Shown here one piece after another: positions 1 through 9,147 of a stretch of 64,000 nt of DNA (position 1 is the stretch's first letter; every line of letters begins with the position of its first letter). A program made the translations under genes and the position numbers. Under the pieces are notes generated by a model, which did no database searches, had not been told where the DNA came from, and saw nothing but the letters and a program-made list of their open reading frames with translations. Origin of the DNA: Pleomorphomonas sp. T1.2MG-36. Lineage in GTDB: Bacteria; Pseudomonadota; Alphaproteobacteria; Rhizobiales; Pleomorphomonadaceae. The DNA lies in the NCBI RefSeq assembly GCF_950100655.1, contig NZ_CATNLY010000052.1, positions 62,001 through 126,000 of the forward strand. Reading direction: 5' to 3'.

Positions 1-1
1 G

Positions 2-397
2 GGAGATCGATACAAAGTCACGCGTGAGTTGGAAGTTCACAACCGAAAGAAGCCGGATATCGAGGTCGAGAGCCGAGAGATTGGGCTGGCTTGCGCTGTG
101 GAAATCAAAAGAGGCGACAGCTGGACTATCCCCGATCTGCAAAAGGCGTTGCATCATCAGCTCGTTGGGCAATACCTCAAACCCGAGACAAGGCGACGGG
201 GATTTTTGGTTATTTCTTCACACGGCGAGAAGGCGCATTGGGAGGTTGGTGCCCACACGCGAGGGCGCCTAACGTTTACCGAGGTCATTGAGAGGCTTCA
301 AGCCGAAGCTGCCGTCTATGAGACTAATCTGGAGGTCGATGTTCGCATAAAGGTGATCGGGCTACTTACCGACAGCAGCCTAGCGACTCCTGCATAA
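2..397 (+). CDS. PD-(D/E)XK nuclease-like protein, 3' part only
   Basis: The reading frame is open through the left edge of the window, so only the last 131 residues are visible and the start lies outside. The visible part has a PD-(D/E)XK-like core: PDIEV followed about 15 residues later by the strand AVEIKRG, then a helix containing QLVGQYL and a hydrophobic strand GFLVISS. This is the usual order of the nuclease fold (acidic residue, E-x-K, Q-containing helix). It is consistent with a restriction- or defence-associated nuclease, but the upstream part, which may carry a helicase or sensor, is not seen. The fold call rests on motif order only. No functional partner is visible downstream within 400 bases. 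Confidence 0.55.
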   Translation, partial: GDRYKVTRELEVHNRKKPDIEVESREIGLACAVEIKRGDSWTIPDLQKALHHQLVGQYLKPETRRRGFLVISSHGEKAHWEVGAHTRGRLTFTEVIERLQAEAAVYETNLEVDVRIKVIGLLTDSSLATPA

Positions 398-803
398 GCC
401 GACGTGCGGGGAGTTCCTAGTCGACGGCGCTTGTTGTTGTCTGCCAGACTTATTCTCGCTCCGGCTTCTGCGCCCTACCCATTCCGCTCGGGAAATAGTC
501 CCGGCATAGCGGCCTGCGAACTTGGCGGGGAAGGCCAGCCTGAGCGGCGGGCGCTAGGTGTGTGCTTTCAGGAGGTTATCCGTCAGTACGGTGTGGATCC
601 GGCAGGGCACCGCCTTGATCAAGGCGACCAGAAAGGCCGAAGCCGAGGTCCGGCCGGAGGATCCTCCTGGAGAAGGAGAACGGCGCTGGCGGATCAAGAA
701 GATGGTGGATGGCTGGACGGCGAACTGACCGGTGAGCTGCTTCTATTGCCGGCCGACATTCTGCGCTTCTCCCTCAGCCAGGTGGATGGAGCCGCTTGGC
801 TGT
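398..803. other. Intergenic stretch with no convincing gene
   Basis: About 400 bases between the truncated nuclease gene and the convergent GGDEF-EAL gene. Open frames here are arginine/proline/serine-rich and have no ribosome binding site or recognisable motif. The composition is as GC-rich as the chromosome. No intrinsic terminator or REP element was recognised. Confidence 0.5.
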
Positions 804-2783
804 TCACGAGATCCGCTTCAGCCGTCCCGCCTCGGCGCTCTCGTCCCTCACCTTCGCCAGGATCTCCTTCGCCGCCACCGGGCGGGAGAAGTGGAAGCCT
901 TGCACCTGGGCGCAGCCGTAGCGGCTGAGCATGTCGGCTTCGGCGGCGGTTTCGACGCCTTCGGCCAGGACGGAGAAATTGAGCTGGGTGCCGAGGTTGA
1001 TCAGCGTGCCGATCAACTGGGCGTTCTTCTCCAGGCTGTCGATGCCGGCGATCAGGGAGCGGTCGATCTTCAGCCGGCCGAAGGGCAGGGAGGCTAGCTT
1101 GACCAGCGAGGAGTGGCCGGAGCCGAAATCGTCGATGGCGATCCTCATCCCTCCGTCCACCAGCCGCCGGAGTTCGGCGCTGACGCCCATGAGGTCGTGG
1201 ATGGTTTCCTCGGTGACCTCCACCTCGAAGCGGTCGGGGCGGATGGCGAAGCGGTCGATGGTGGCAAGCAGGATGTCCACCGGCTTGCCGGTCAGGAACT
1301 CGCCGGGCGAGATGTTGATGGCCACGGTGGAGCTGGCGTCGCCGGCATGGGTCAGCGCGCGCAGCAGGCGGCAGGCCTCGGTGGCGACGAACTGGGTGAG
1401 GCGGTCGCCCATGTCGGCGGCGCGCACCGCGGCCAGGATCTCCGGCGGACTGATGGCGCCGAGCTCGGGGTGGGACCAGCGGATCAGCGTTTCATGGCCG
1501 ATGACGGCGCCGGTCCCGAGGTCGTGCTGGCCCTGGAAGACCACGTGAAGGCGGCCGTCCGAGAGGGCGTCGCCGATCTCGGCCTCGATGCGCTGGCTGC
1601 GCTGGAGCTTGATGCGCAGCTCGGCGTCGAAGCGGGAGACGCGGCGCTTGCCCTTTTCCTTGGCGGCATAGAGCGCGATGTCGGCGGCGGCGAACAGCCC
1701 GGACAGCTCCGCCGCGTCCTGCGGGAACAGGGCGAGGCCGATCGAGGCGCCCACCGGCGAGGCGATGCTGTCGGTCAGGAAGGGGCGCTCCATGTCCGCC
1801 ACCACCCGTTCGCACAGGGCTTCGGCCCGTTTCCCGTCGTCGCCGGCGCCGATGATGATGGCGAACTCGTCGCCGCCGAGCCGGGCGATGAAGTCCGAGG
1901 GATGGCAGGCGCGGGAGAGCCGCACGGCGGCCTCGATCAGCACCTTGTCGCCGACGAGATGGCCGTGGGTGTCGTTGATCAGCTTGAAATTGTCGAGGTC
2001 GACGACGGCCAGCGCCAGCGCGGCGCCCCGCGCCTCGCGGGCCGACAGCTCGGCGTTGAAGGCCGCCCGGTTGGGCAGGCCGGTCAGGCTGTCGTGGTTG
2101 GCGAGATAGTCCAGCTTGCGGTTGGACTCGTTGAGCGACCGGGCGAGCGCCTGCGAGCTGAGGCGGGCCTCCTCGCCCTGCCAGAACCGCGCCGAGCCGC
2201 GCCTGGCCTGGAGGATCATCATGATGAGCAGCAGCAGGGTGTTCGCCCCGATCACGCCGCAGGCCAGGTCGCCCTGGGCAAGGAAGGTGCCGGTGGTGGA
2301 GAGAAGGATGGGCGTGAAGAACACGATGCCCGGCTGGGCCAGCGTCATGCTCTGGATGAGCGCGCCGGCGGAGATGCCGGCCATCAGGAAGGCCGTCAGC
2401 GCGCCGGACATGGTCTCAATGCCGCCGACCTGCATCAGCGGCACGGCCGACCAGACGAGGCCGGCCAGAAAGGCGAAGTTGCGCAGTTGCCGCAGGCAGG
2501 CCTCGGTGTCGCGCGTGGCCTCGGGCCTGCTGCGCAGCCGGAGGAGCCAGAGCCCACGCACGATCGCCACGGCGACCACGGCGGCAACCCACCAGGGGAT
2601 CCACCAATAGCCACCCTCGATGTTGAGGACGACGGCGCCCGACAGGGCGATCAGGGCGGACGAGATCAGCGTGGTGGGCAGGTTGGCGAGGGCAATGGAC
2701 AGCTGCTCGGCCCGTATCTCCGGGAGATACGGCCGCTCGTTCAGAGGTTCGCCCCGTACGGCTCCGGGGTCGGTCGCTCCCAT
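804..2783 (-). CDS. Membrane-anchored GGDEF-EAL cyclic-di-GMP protein
   Basis: A 659-residue protein that likely makes and/or degrades cyclic-di-GMP at the inner membrane. The first ~190 residues contain about six hydrophobic segments, forming an unclassified membrane sensor. The GGDEF domain follows from about residue 225, with an intact RLGGDEF active site near 303, so cyclase activity is plausible. The C-terminal EAL domain has ETL instead of EAL (HETLIRW, near 430) but keeps the other metal and catalytic residues: INISP, EVTEE, IDDFGSG, LKIDRSL, AEGVE and QGFHF. Phosphodiesterase activity is therefore also plausible. The ATG at 2783 is preferred to an upstream in-frame TTG because a GGAGGG ribosome binding site sits just before it. 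No operon partner. Confidence 0.9.
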   Translation of the reverse strand: MGATDPGAVRGEPLNERPYLPEIRAEQLSIALANLPTTLISSALIALSGAVVLNIEGGYWWIPWWVAAVVAVAIVRGLWLLRLRSRPEATRDTEACLRQLRNFAFLAGLVWSAVPLMQVGGIETMSGALTAFLMAGISAGALIQSMTLAQPGIVFFTPILLSTTGTFLAQGDLACGVIGANTLLLLIMMILQARRGSARFWQGEEARLSSQALARSLNESNRKLDYLANHDSLTGLPNRAAFNAELSAREARGAALALAVVDLDNFKLINDTHGHLVGDKVLIEAAVRLSRACHPSDFIARLGGDEFAIIIGAGDDGKRAEALCERVVADMERPFLTDSIASPVGASIGLALFPQDAAELSGLFAAADIALYAAKEKGKRRVSRFDAELRIKLQRSQRIEAEIGDALSDGRLHVVFQGQHDLGTGAVIGHETLIRWSHPELGAISPPEILAAVRAADMGDRLTQFVATEACRLLRALTHAGDASSTVAINISPGEFLTGKPVDILLATIDRFAIRPDRFEVEVTEETIHDLMGVSAELRRLVDGGMRIAIDDFGSGHSSLVKLASLPFGRLKIDRSLIAGIDSLEKNAQLIGTLINLGTQLNFSVLAEGVETAAEADMLSRYGCAQVQGFHFSRPVAAKEILAKVRDESAEAGRLKRIS

Positions 2784-3041
2784 CCATGCCCTCCAAGGCA
2801 AACAAGATATGAAACGGATCGAGTAAATTTACGTTCGCCTATGCGACTTCCACGCAGATGACGCCATCGTATCCGCTATTATTTGAGCGTCCATTAATGT
2901 GAGCTGGAGTTCTCGGCGACGAAGTTGTGTGTAATTTTGAGTGAAAGGAGGGGATTCTTTCGATTGTTTCCTTTTGTTTATCCGTATTACTTACAGTGTG
3001 CGTCGATGGGGCATGCCGACGAACCCTCCGGGTGACCCGCT

Positions 3042-3673
3042 TCAGCGCTCTGCCTGCTCGACGGCCGGGATATCCGCGACCGCCTCGCGCGCCTGGCGGC
3101 CGCTTCTCACGAGGGCGACGAGGGGAATGCTGGCGGCGGTGTCGAGCCGTTCGTCGGCCTGGCCTGAGTCTGGAACGGGCGGCTTGCGGTGGACGACCGC
3201 CAGGAGCGCGGATTTTGGGCCGTCGTTCGCTCGGCCTCGCCAATCAAGCCGGTCTCCACGCGGCGCGTCGTCACCTCGCGAGGCGGCTCGGCCGCTTCCC
3301 GGCCGCATGCGGCGAGGTCGACCGTGTTGAAGTGCGGCCGCAGAGCCATGATCAGGCGCTCCACCAGACGGCGCCCGTCCGCCTCGGAGGCGACCGGCTT
3401 CCAGTAGAAGCCGTGGGCGAGGCGATGCAGGGCATCGCGCTCCGACAAGACATCCCCGATGGCGGCCCGTATCGACCGGCCATAGCCCACGTAAAGCGGA
3501 TGCAGGTGATTCCGATACTCGAAGATCAATATGTAGACGCCGGCACGGTCCGGCGCTTCGACGCCGTAATGAAAGCTTTGGCCGCCGAACGAGGCTGGAG
3601 ATTGGCCGATGCGCGGCAAGTTCTCATCCGAAGCAAGGAAAGCTTCGGTGAACAGCGAGTCGAACTCCATCAT
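3042..3673 (-). pseudogene. GIY-YIG-like domain protein, probable frameshift
   Basis: The first ~135 codons read as a GIY-YIG-like domain: GVYILI near residue 45, PLYVGYG near 60, and a downstream helix with a possible catalytic glutamate (RRLVERLIMAL). Around base 3213 this frame becomes serine/proline/threonine-rich and implausible, while the next frame becomes a natural-looking sequence (SALLAVVHRKPPVPDSG...) ending at a stop at 3042. The switch falls at a run of four T (3213-3216, AAAA in the coding strand). Adding one A would join the frames into a ~211-residue protein. It is either a recent one-base deletion or a sequencing error. Start taken at ATG 3673, with ATG 3670 and 3688 also possible. 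Function unknown. Confidence 0.5.
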
Positions 3674-4076
3674 TGTGATAGACCTCATCTTCGTCGTTGT
3701 TGTCGACGAAAATATATATAATCAGAAATTGAGAACAGTAGTTTTTAAATCGTTAAATCGACGTTTCGAGAACGAAGGGAATCATATGTATATCTTTGAG
3801 CGAGGCGGCTTTCATTGAAATTGTAATTGGAATTTATGGGCTCATCCGCTGGGCGAGTGTCGTGTGTTTGCCTATGCTGTGCTCTATATTTGCAAACATA
3901 CCATTCATTTTATCTTTTGTGTCTTTTGCATAGGACTCGCAATTGGCGGCGTTTATCTTGAATTTTCTCCTCTTGGTTGCGTCTATGGCGGCGCGCCCAG
4001 CCCGGCAACACTTCGCGTCGGGCGATGGCGATCAACATTCGCCGGGATGGGATCGAGCGCGCGTCCGGCGAAATCC

Positions 4077-4093
4077 GGTTCGCCAACACGCTC
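4077..4093 (-). repeat. REP half-element, inverted copy
   Basis: These 17 bases are the exact reverse complement of 6881-6897, the REP sequence that flanks the IS110 element. They therefore mark another dispersed copy of the same repeat family. Confidence 0.7.
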
Positions 4094-4108
4094 CATCTCC
4101 CTGTTGTC

Positions 4109-4149
4109 GCATCGTGCGGAAAACCGGCTCCCACTTTTTCGCACGATGC
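4109..4149. repeat. REP-type palindrome
   Basis: gcatcgtgcg at the left pairs with cgcacgatgc at the right, and adjacent AAAA and TTTT extend the stem. This is the typical look of a short palindromic intergenic element in Hyphomicrobiales. Confidence 0.65.
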
Positions 4150-4359
4150 TCCAGGGCGGCTTCGGCAGAGGTGGTAACCGGTCTTGCGTCCGCCTTCGCG
4201 GGCGCCGATGCCGCGCGTCGCGCTGGGGGTACTTATCCCAAGTTGCGGAAGCGCCGTGCGGGACACTATATCGTTTAACATCGCGCAGTCTCTGGAGGGA
4301 GGCGCAGCCGGCCGTCCTGTCGGGCCGACGCGGGCGCGCGGTTGCGAGAGGAGGCGAAC

Positions 4360-4785
4360 ATGGAATCCGGGCTCATGCTGGTGCTGATGGCGATCTGGGT
4401 TGTCATCCCGATCCCGTTCATTCTCTCGCGCGCGCCGGCCGGTCCCAACCGGTTCGGCGAAACCGGCCGGCCGATGGAGTTCGTGCCGGCGGTCAAGGCG
4501 TTTTTCTCGAACTATTTCAACTTCTCGGGCCGCGCCAGCCGGTCGGAGTTCTGGTGGGCGATCCTGTTCGTCTTCATCGGCGGCACCATCGCCTCGTTCG
4601 TATCGCTGATCAACGCGGTGTGGACGCTGGCCATCTTCTTTCCCTCGATCGCCCTGGCGGCGCGGCGCCTGCACGACATCAACCGCAGCGGATGGCTGCA
4701 ACTGATGTCGCTGTTCTTCCCCATCGGCTTCGTGGCGCTGATCGTCTGGTACTGCGCCGCGCCGAAGGAGCAGACCGCCGGCTGA
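4360..4785 (+). CDS. DUF805 family membrane protein
   Basis: A 141-residue inner-membrane protein of the DUF805 family, whose biochemical role is not established. An N-terminal hydrophobic helix (residues 2-20) is followed by the family core from about residue 45: FFSNYFNFSGRASRSEFWW, then two or three further membrane helices and the signature ARRLHDINRSGWLQL. The length is normal for the family. ATG 4360 is chosen because AGAGGAGG lies immediately upstream. An earlier in-frame TTG at 4342 would swallow that site. It stands alone, preceded by a REP-rich spacer. Confidence 0.85.
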   Translation: MESGLMLVLMAIWVVIPIPFILSRAPAGPNRFGETGRPMEFVPAVKAFFSNYFNFSGRASRSEFWWAILFVFIGGTIASFVSLINAVWTLAIFFPSIALAARRLHDINRSGWLQLMSLFFPIGFVALIVWYCAAPKEQTAG

Positions 4786-5107
4786 CCGGGACGCCCGCTT
4801 GCGTCGCCGGCCTGCCGGGCCGGTTGACGGCGAGGGGCGGCGAGGCGAGGGGAGGACGGTCGTCGCCCTCCGTGCGTCCGCCATCACATTCGCATGATCC
4901 GTAGTTCGGGCTTCAAATTCCAGCTGACGGACCGAACTGCGGATTTGCGTGAGGCTATGGTCCGAGCATTGACGCGGGGGTGCCGAGAAAATCGCCGATT
5001 TCCGCGCTTTTCCACTTGCGGATATAGATCCGCTCTTACTTGCGAACGCTTCTTAATACCATGAAAACATGAGCGAAAAGCTTGACACGCTGGCCGGGGC
5101 TGCTAGA

Positions 5108-5222
5108 CGGCGAGCCATCGGGGAGTAGTCACCGCCCGCGGGCGGGATCGTGTCAACAGGCTTGCGCCAATGCGCATGGCACGATCAGCCGAGAACATCG
5201 GCCCGGCAAGACCGTGGTGCCA
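5108..5222 (+). ncRNA. Probable yybP-ykoY (Mn2+) riboswitch
   Basis: Upstream of mntP lies the hallmark ggggagtag (5120-5128) of the yybP-ykoY aptamer. It is followed by GC-rich paired segments (cgcccgcgggcg; cgatcagccgag...atcggcccgg) and then ggcaagacc (5204-5212), matching the second conserved loop. These are the two cross-strand elements that build the manganese site in this class. The element ends about 65 bases before the mntP start, the expected place for a switch that turns on a manganese exporter when Mn2+ is high. Exact borders are approximate, and the call rests on motifs and context. Confidence 0.72.
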
Positions 5223-5283
5223 CCTGCTGCGTGCGGACCAGCGGGCGTGGGCGCCCGGTCGCGTGTCCGTCGGAGCCGTTTCC

Positions 5284-5847
5284 ATGTCGCCCCTGTCCAT
5301 TGCCGTTCTCGCCGTCAGCATGTCGGTCGACGCCTTTGCCGTGTCCGTCGGACGGGGAGCGGCCATCGGCCGGCCGCCGGTCCGCGAAGCGCTGCGCACC
5401 GGCCTGGTGTTCGGCATCGTCGAGGCGCTGACCCCGCTGATCGGCTGGGCCGCCGGCTTTGCCGCCAGCCGCTACGTCGAGGCGGTCGACCACTGGATCG
5501 CCTTCGCGCTGCTGGCCGGCGTCGGCCTGCACATGCTCTATGCGACGTTCCGCAAGGACGACGCGGCGGCGGCGCCGGCCGGCCGGTCGCTGGCGGTCCT
5601 GATCGCGACGGCCATCGGCACCAGCCTCGACGCCATGGCCGTCGGCGTGTCGCTGGCCTTCCTCGACGTCAACATCGTGGTGGTCGCCATCGCCATCGGC
5701 CTCGCCACCTTCGTCATGTCGTCGGGCGGCATGCTGATCGGCCGCCTGATCGGCGAGCGCTTCGGCAAGGTCGCCGAAGCCGTGGCGGGCCTCGCCCTCT
5801 GCGGCCTCGGCGTGTTCATCCTGTTCGAGCACCTGTCGCTGGGCTGA
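5284..5847 (+). CDS. mntP: Manganese efflux pump MntP
   Basis: A 187-residue inner-membrane exporter that removes excess Mn2+ from the cytoplasm. The sequence has six hydrophobic helices and the duplicated family motif with membrane aspartates: [12 protein letters not shown] near residue 14 and [14 protein letters not shown] near 115. Length and topology are normal. ATG 5284 ([11 protein letters not shown]) matches the family N-terminus. The longer frame from 5170 runs through the riboswitch and is rejected. Expression is probably controlled by the yybP-ykoY element just upstream. The gene ends before a REP-like hairpin and is convergent with the outer membrane protein gene. Confidence 0.93.
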   Translation: MSPLSIAVLAVSMSVDAFAVSVGRGAAIGRPPVREALRTGLVFGIVEALTPLIGWAAGFAASRYVEAVDHWIAFALLAGVGLHMLYATFRKDDAAAAPAGRSLAVLIATAIGTSLDAMAVGVSLAFLDVNIVVVAIAIGLATFVMSSGGMLIGRLIGERFGKVAEAVAGLALCGLGVFILFEHLSLG

Positions 5848-5898
5848 TCGCGCCGGAAGGCCGGGCGCGGCGCGATGCCCCGCCCGGGTGGTCCCAAT

Positions 5899-5938
5899 GG
5901 TTCCGGGCGCAAAACTGGTGCCCGCTTTTGCTGGAACC
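5899..5938. repeat. REP-like hairpin, possible bidirectional terminator
   Basis: ggttcc at the left pairs with ggaacc at the right, with inner segments gggcgcaaaa and cccgctttt also partly complementary. It lies between the convergent mntP and outer membrane protein genes, so it may terminate transcription from both sides. Confidence 0.55.
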
Positions 5939-5941
5939 GGT

Positions 5942-6610
5942 CTAGAACTTCCAGTTCAGTCCGACGCGGACGACCGCGAACTGGTCGTCGCTGGTGAACG
6001 TATAGTTGCTTCTGCGCACTTCCGCCTTGTTCAGGTCGACGTAGAGCGCTTCGATCTTGGCTGTGACGTTCTCGGAAAGCGCCTTTTCGATACCGGCGCC
6101 GATGGCATAACCGAACACGTTCTCGTCCAGGTCCGTCACGCCGGGGACGGACGGATTGCCATCACGGCTCTTGACGTTGGCGTAGGCGAGGCCGCCGGTC
6201 ACGAAGGGCAGGTAGCCGTCGAAGGCGTAGCCCAGGCGGCCGCGCAGCGTCGCAAACCAGTCGACATCGTTGACGCACGAGGCGGTGTTGCAGGTCCACG
6301 CGGGTATCGTTCCCGCCGTTCCGCCGATGCCCGAGGCCTGGAAGTCGGCTTCCAGGCCGAAAACGAACTGATTTGACTGGTAGTTGTAGCCAACCGTCGC
6401 GCCGCCAACGAGGCCCTTCATGTCTCGGCCAAAGATGCCTGGGGTGCCGGGATAGCCCGCCGCGTACTGGTCGTACTCACCCATGCCATAGCCGGCGGTC
6501 GCGCCGACGTAGAGGCCGCTCCAGTCGTAGAGCGAGCCGGCGGACGCGGCGGACGTCCCAACCAGAAGCGCTGCCAGAAGCGAGGAAAGTCGACGAAATC
6601 CCGTCATCAT
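5942..6610 (-). CDS. Outer membrane beta-barrel protein (Omp25/31 type)
   Basis: A 222-residue outer membrane protein with a signal peptide (MMTGFRRLSSLLAALLVGTS, cleavage near ASAGS) followed by an eight-stranded-barrel pattern of alternating aromatic/hydrophobic residues. Family features are WSGLYVGATAGYG near residue 30, WFATLRGRLGYAF in the middle, and a C-terminal VGLNWKF ending in phenylalanine, the outer-membrane assembly signal. Such proteins are common and abundant in Hyphomicrobiales. ATG 6610 is chosen because it opens the signal peptide and has a GGGGGA upstream. The longer frame to 6688 adds a non-natural leader. It is monocistronic. Confidence 0.87.
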   Translation of the reverse strand: MMTGFRRLSSLLAALLVGTSAASAGSLYDWSGLYVGATAGYGMGEYDQYAAGYPGTPGIFGRDMKGLVGGATVGYNYQSNQFVFGLEADFQASGIGGTAGTIPAWTCNTASCVNDVDWFATLRGRLGYAFDGYLPFVTGGLAYANVKSRDGNPSVPGVTDLDENVFGYAIGAGIEKALSENVTAKIEALYVDLNKAEVRRSNYTFTSDDQFAVVRVGLNWKF

Positions 6611-6865
6611 GAAGCCAAGTCCCCCTGTTCCCAAACCCAATGCGCACACTGCGCGAGTCCTATCCCCGGATCGGTTGGACTCGGTCACGTAGACCGATAA
6701 TCAGGTATTTGCTGGTTAACAATACTGAGAGATGCAAAAGCAACGGGACACGCCACGGGATCCGCCTGTCGTGTCTTCGCGGCCACGATCATCCGTGTGC
6801 CGCTGCCGGGAGGGCGGATGACGCGACGGGACGGCCGAAACCCGGTTTTGTGTCGGGACTGGCGT

Positions 6866-6916
6866 AAAAACAAAGAGATAGAGCGTGTTGGCGAACCAGA
6901 GTTCGCTGGAACTGCT
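6866..6916 (+). repeat. REP element interrupted by the IS110 element
   Basis: aaaaacaaagagatagagcg and the following ggcgaacc palindrome match the REP at 9093-9146. The REP is cut after ctgct (6912-6916) and resumes after the element at 8070 (ctaggttcc). Joining the two restores ctgctctag, which is present intact at 9135-9143. Confidence 0.75.
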
Positions 6917-6954
6917 TGTCTTATGAGAATCCGTGCCGATAAGGCACAAAAGAA

Positions 6955-8055
<1,101 letters not shown>

Positions 8056-8069
8056 TCAACACGGATACT

Positions 8070-8264
8070 CTAGGTTCCGCCGAAGGGGTAGTCGCCGGCC
8101 ATCATCACGGCGGCGAAGATCAGGACGGCCGCGACGGTGACGAGAATGGTGAAGGCGGGCCAGGAGATGCAGTGCCGGCCGTCAAGCCGGATATCCTCGG
8201 CCAGAACCTTGAACTTGTCCGGGGCGCCGTGCTTGAGCCGGCGAAACTGGAAGAGCTTGCCCAT
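8070..8264 (-). CDS. Small single-span membrane protein
   Basis: A possible 64-residue protein with a short basic N-terminal half (FRRLKHGAPDKFKVLAEDIR) and one clear transmembrane helix (AFTILVTVAAVLIFAAVMMA) near the C-terminus. The stop codon overlaps the right flank of the IS110 insertion, in sequence that belongs to the REP target rather than the element, so the gene seems undamaged. The start at ATG 8264 has only a weak upstream purine stretch. No family is recognised. It could be real or a chance frame. The membrane helix and lack of competing frames favour real. Confidence 0.5.
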   Translation of the reverse strand: MGKLFQFRRLKHGAPDKFKVLAEDIRLDGRHCISWPAFTILVTVAAVLIFAAVMMAGDYPFGGT

Positions 8265-8533
8265 GCCGCTGGCGAGGGTCCGGCAAGTCGGCTTCCCGGA
8301 GCCCCCGTCTCCCTGTTTTCCGCAACTCCCGGCCGCTCCGCCATCGGCGGGCGGACGAGATGGCGCGTCACGTTTGCCGGCGAGAATAGCCAGTAATTGC
8401 TAATCAAGGATTGATGCGGTCTTACACGCTCGCTCAGATGGTGTTGTATGGATGTTCCGGCTATCTTGCCCGGCCGGCGCCGGTGTAATACATTTTGGTA
8501 CACGACCCGCGTTTCAGACTGGAGAGAGCGCCG

Positions 8534-8782
8534 ATGGCCCGCAATACGTCCGTGACGCTCGGGGAGCACTTTGCCGGTTTCATCGGCGACCAGGTCAAGT
8601 CCGGTCGCTATGGATCGGCCAGCGATGTCGTGCGGGCCGGGCTGCGGCTTCTGGAAGAGCACGAAGCCAAGGTCAAGGCCTTGCAGGACGCGCTGATCGC
8701 CGGGGAGGATTCCGGCGAGCCGCAGCCGTTCGATTTCGAGGGGTTCAAGGCCCGAAAGCGGGCGGAGCATGAAGGGCGGTGA
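8534..8782 (+). CDS. parD: ParD-family antitoxin
   Basis: An 82-residue antitoxin. The N-terminal ribbon-helix-helix ([20 protein letters not shown] then [18 protein letters not shown]) binds the operator and the flexible C-terminal tail ([15 protein letters not shown]) wraps the toxin, as in ParD proteins. ATG 8534 starts exactly at the ribbon, while a longer frame from 8495 adds an unnatural leader. The gene overlaps the toxin gene by four bases, the usual translational coupling. The palindrome-containing region just upstream is the expected autoregulatory site, although no single operator was identified. Confidence 0.9.
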   Translation: MARNTSVTLGEHFAGFIGDQVKSGRYGSASDVVRAGLRLLEEHEAKVKALQDALIAGEDSGEPQPFDFEGFKARKRAEHEGR

Positions 8783-9072
8783 AGGCCCTCGCGTTCTCGC
8801 CCGCCGCCGCTGCCGACCTCGAACACATCTGGGATCATAGTGCTAGACGCTGGGGAGTGGATCAGGCGGACCGCTACATCGATGAGATTCGCGATGCCTG
8901 TCTCGGCCTGGCATCCGGGATCAGACAGGGCAGGCTGGTCGACGTGCGGCCGGGCTATCTGAAGTATGCCACCGGAACGCACATGATCTACGTCCGCGAT
9001 CGAGGCGATCGACTGGATGTCATCCGCATTCTGCACCAAAGGCAGGATGTGAGCCGGAACCTGCCGATCTAG
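8779..9072 (+). CDS. parE: ParE/RelE-superfamily toxin
   Basis: A 97-residue toxin of the ParE type: [20 protein letters not shown] in the first helices, [13 protein letters not shown] in the middle, and the strands [20 protein letters not shown] and [13 protein letters not shown] at the end. ParE toxins usually inhibit DNA gyrase, but whether this one does cannot be read from sequence. It starts with GTG inside the antitoxin's TGA (gtga overlap). Together the two genes form a complete type II toxin-antitoxin module. It sits between the IS110 element and a chemoreceptor gene, flanked by REP copies, in an accessory-like pocket. Confidence 0.88.
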   Translation: MKALAFSPAAAADLEHIWDHSARRWGVDQADRYIDEIRDACLGLASGIRQGRLVDVRPGYLKYATGTHMIYVRDRGDRLDVIRILHQRQDVSRNLPI

Positions 9073-9092
9073 AGCCACGCCCGAAATTGTGT

Positions 9093-9146
9093 AAATACAA
9101 AGAGATAGGGCGTTGGCGAATGGGACTCGCCAACCTGCTCTAGATC
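9093..9146. repeat. Intact REP element (reference for the IS110 target)
   Basis: aaatacaaagagatagggcg, then a ttggcgaa...tcgccaac palindrome, then ctgctctagatcc. It aligns with the sequence split by the IS110 insertion (6866-6916 plus 8070-8077) and shows what the uninterrupted target looks like. It lies between parE and the convergent chemoreceptor gene. Confidence 0.7.
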
Positions 9147-9147
9147 C

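Larger units (their letters stand above)
3689..4359. other. AT-rich spacer followed by REP-like sequences
   Basis: The first ~270 bases (about 3690-3960) are strikingly AT-rich for this genome, with runs such as aaaatatatataatc and no supportable gene. The rest is GC-rich and carries two palindromic elements (4077-4093 and 4109-4149). An open frame from 3864 begins with a hydrophobic stretch but runs into repeat-derived sequence and has no ribosome binding site, so it is not called. Confidence 0.5.

Noticed and set aside
404..928. Possible gene in the left spacer
   Set aside because: Arginine/serine/proline-rich, no start signal, and overlaps the end of the GGDEF-EAL gene.
1113..2861. Long plus-strand open frame opposite the GGDEF-EAL gene
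   Set aside because: Shadow of the real minus-strand gene: glycine/aspartate/valine-rich, no domain, produced by the GC-rich codon bias.
2839..3243. Minus-strand frame downstream of the GIY-YIG-like gene
   Set aside because: Arginine-rich shadow running into AT-rich intergenic DNA.
6640..6867. Plus-strand frame upstream of the IS110 element
   Set aside because: No ribosome binding site, overlaps the promoter of the outer membrane protein gene and ends in REP sequence.
6933..6947. Small hairpin gtgcc/ggcac inside the left end of the IS
   Set aside because: Considered as a terminal repeat or separate RNA. It has no counterpart at the right end, as expected for the IS110 group, so it is only noted as part of the left end.
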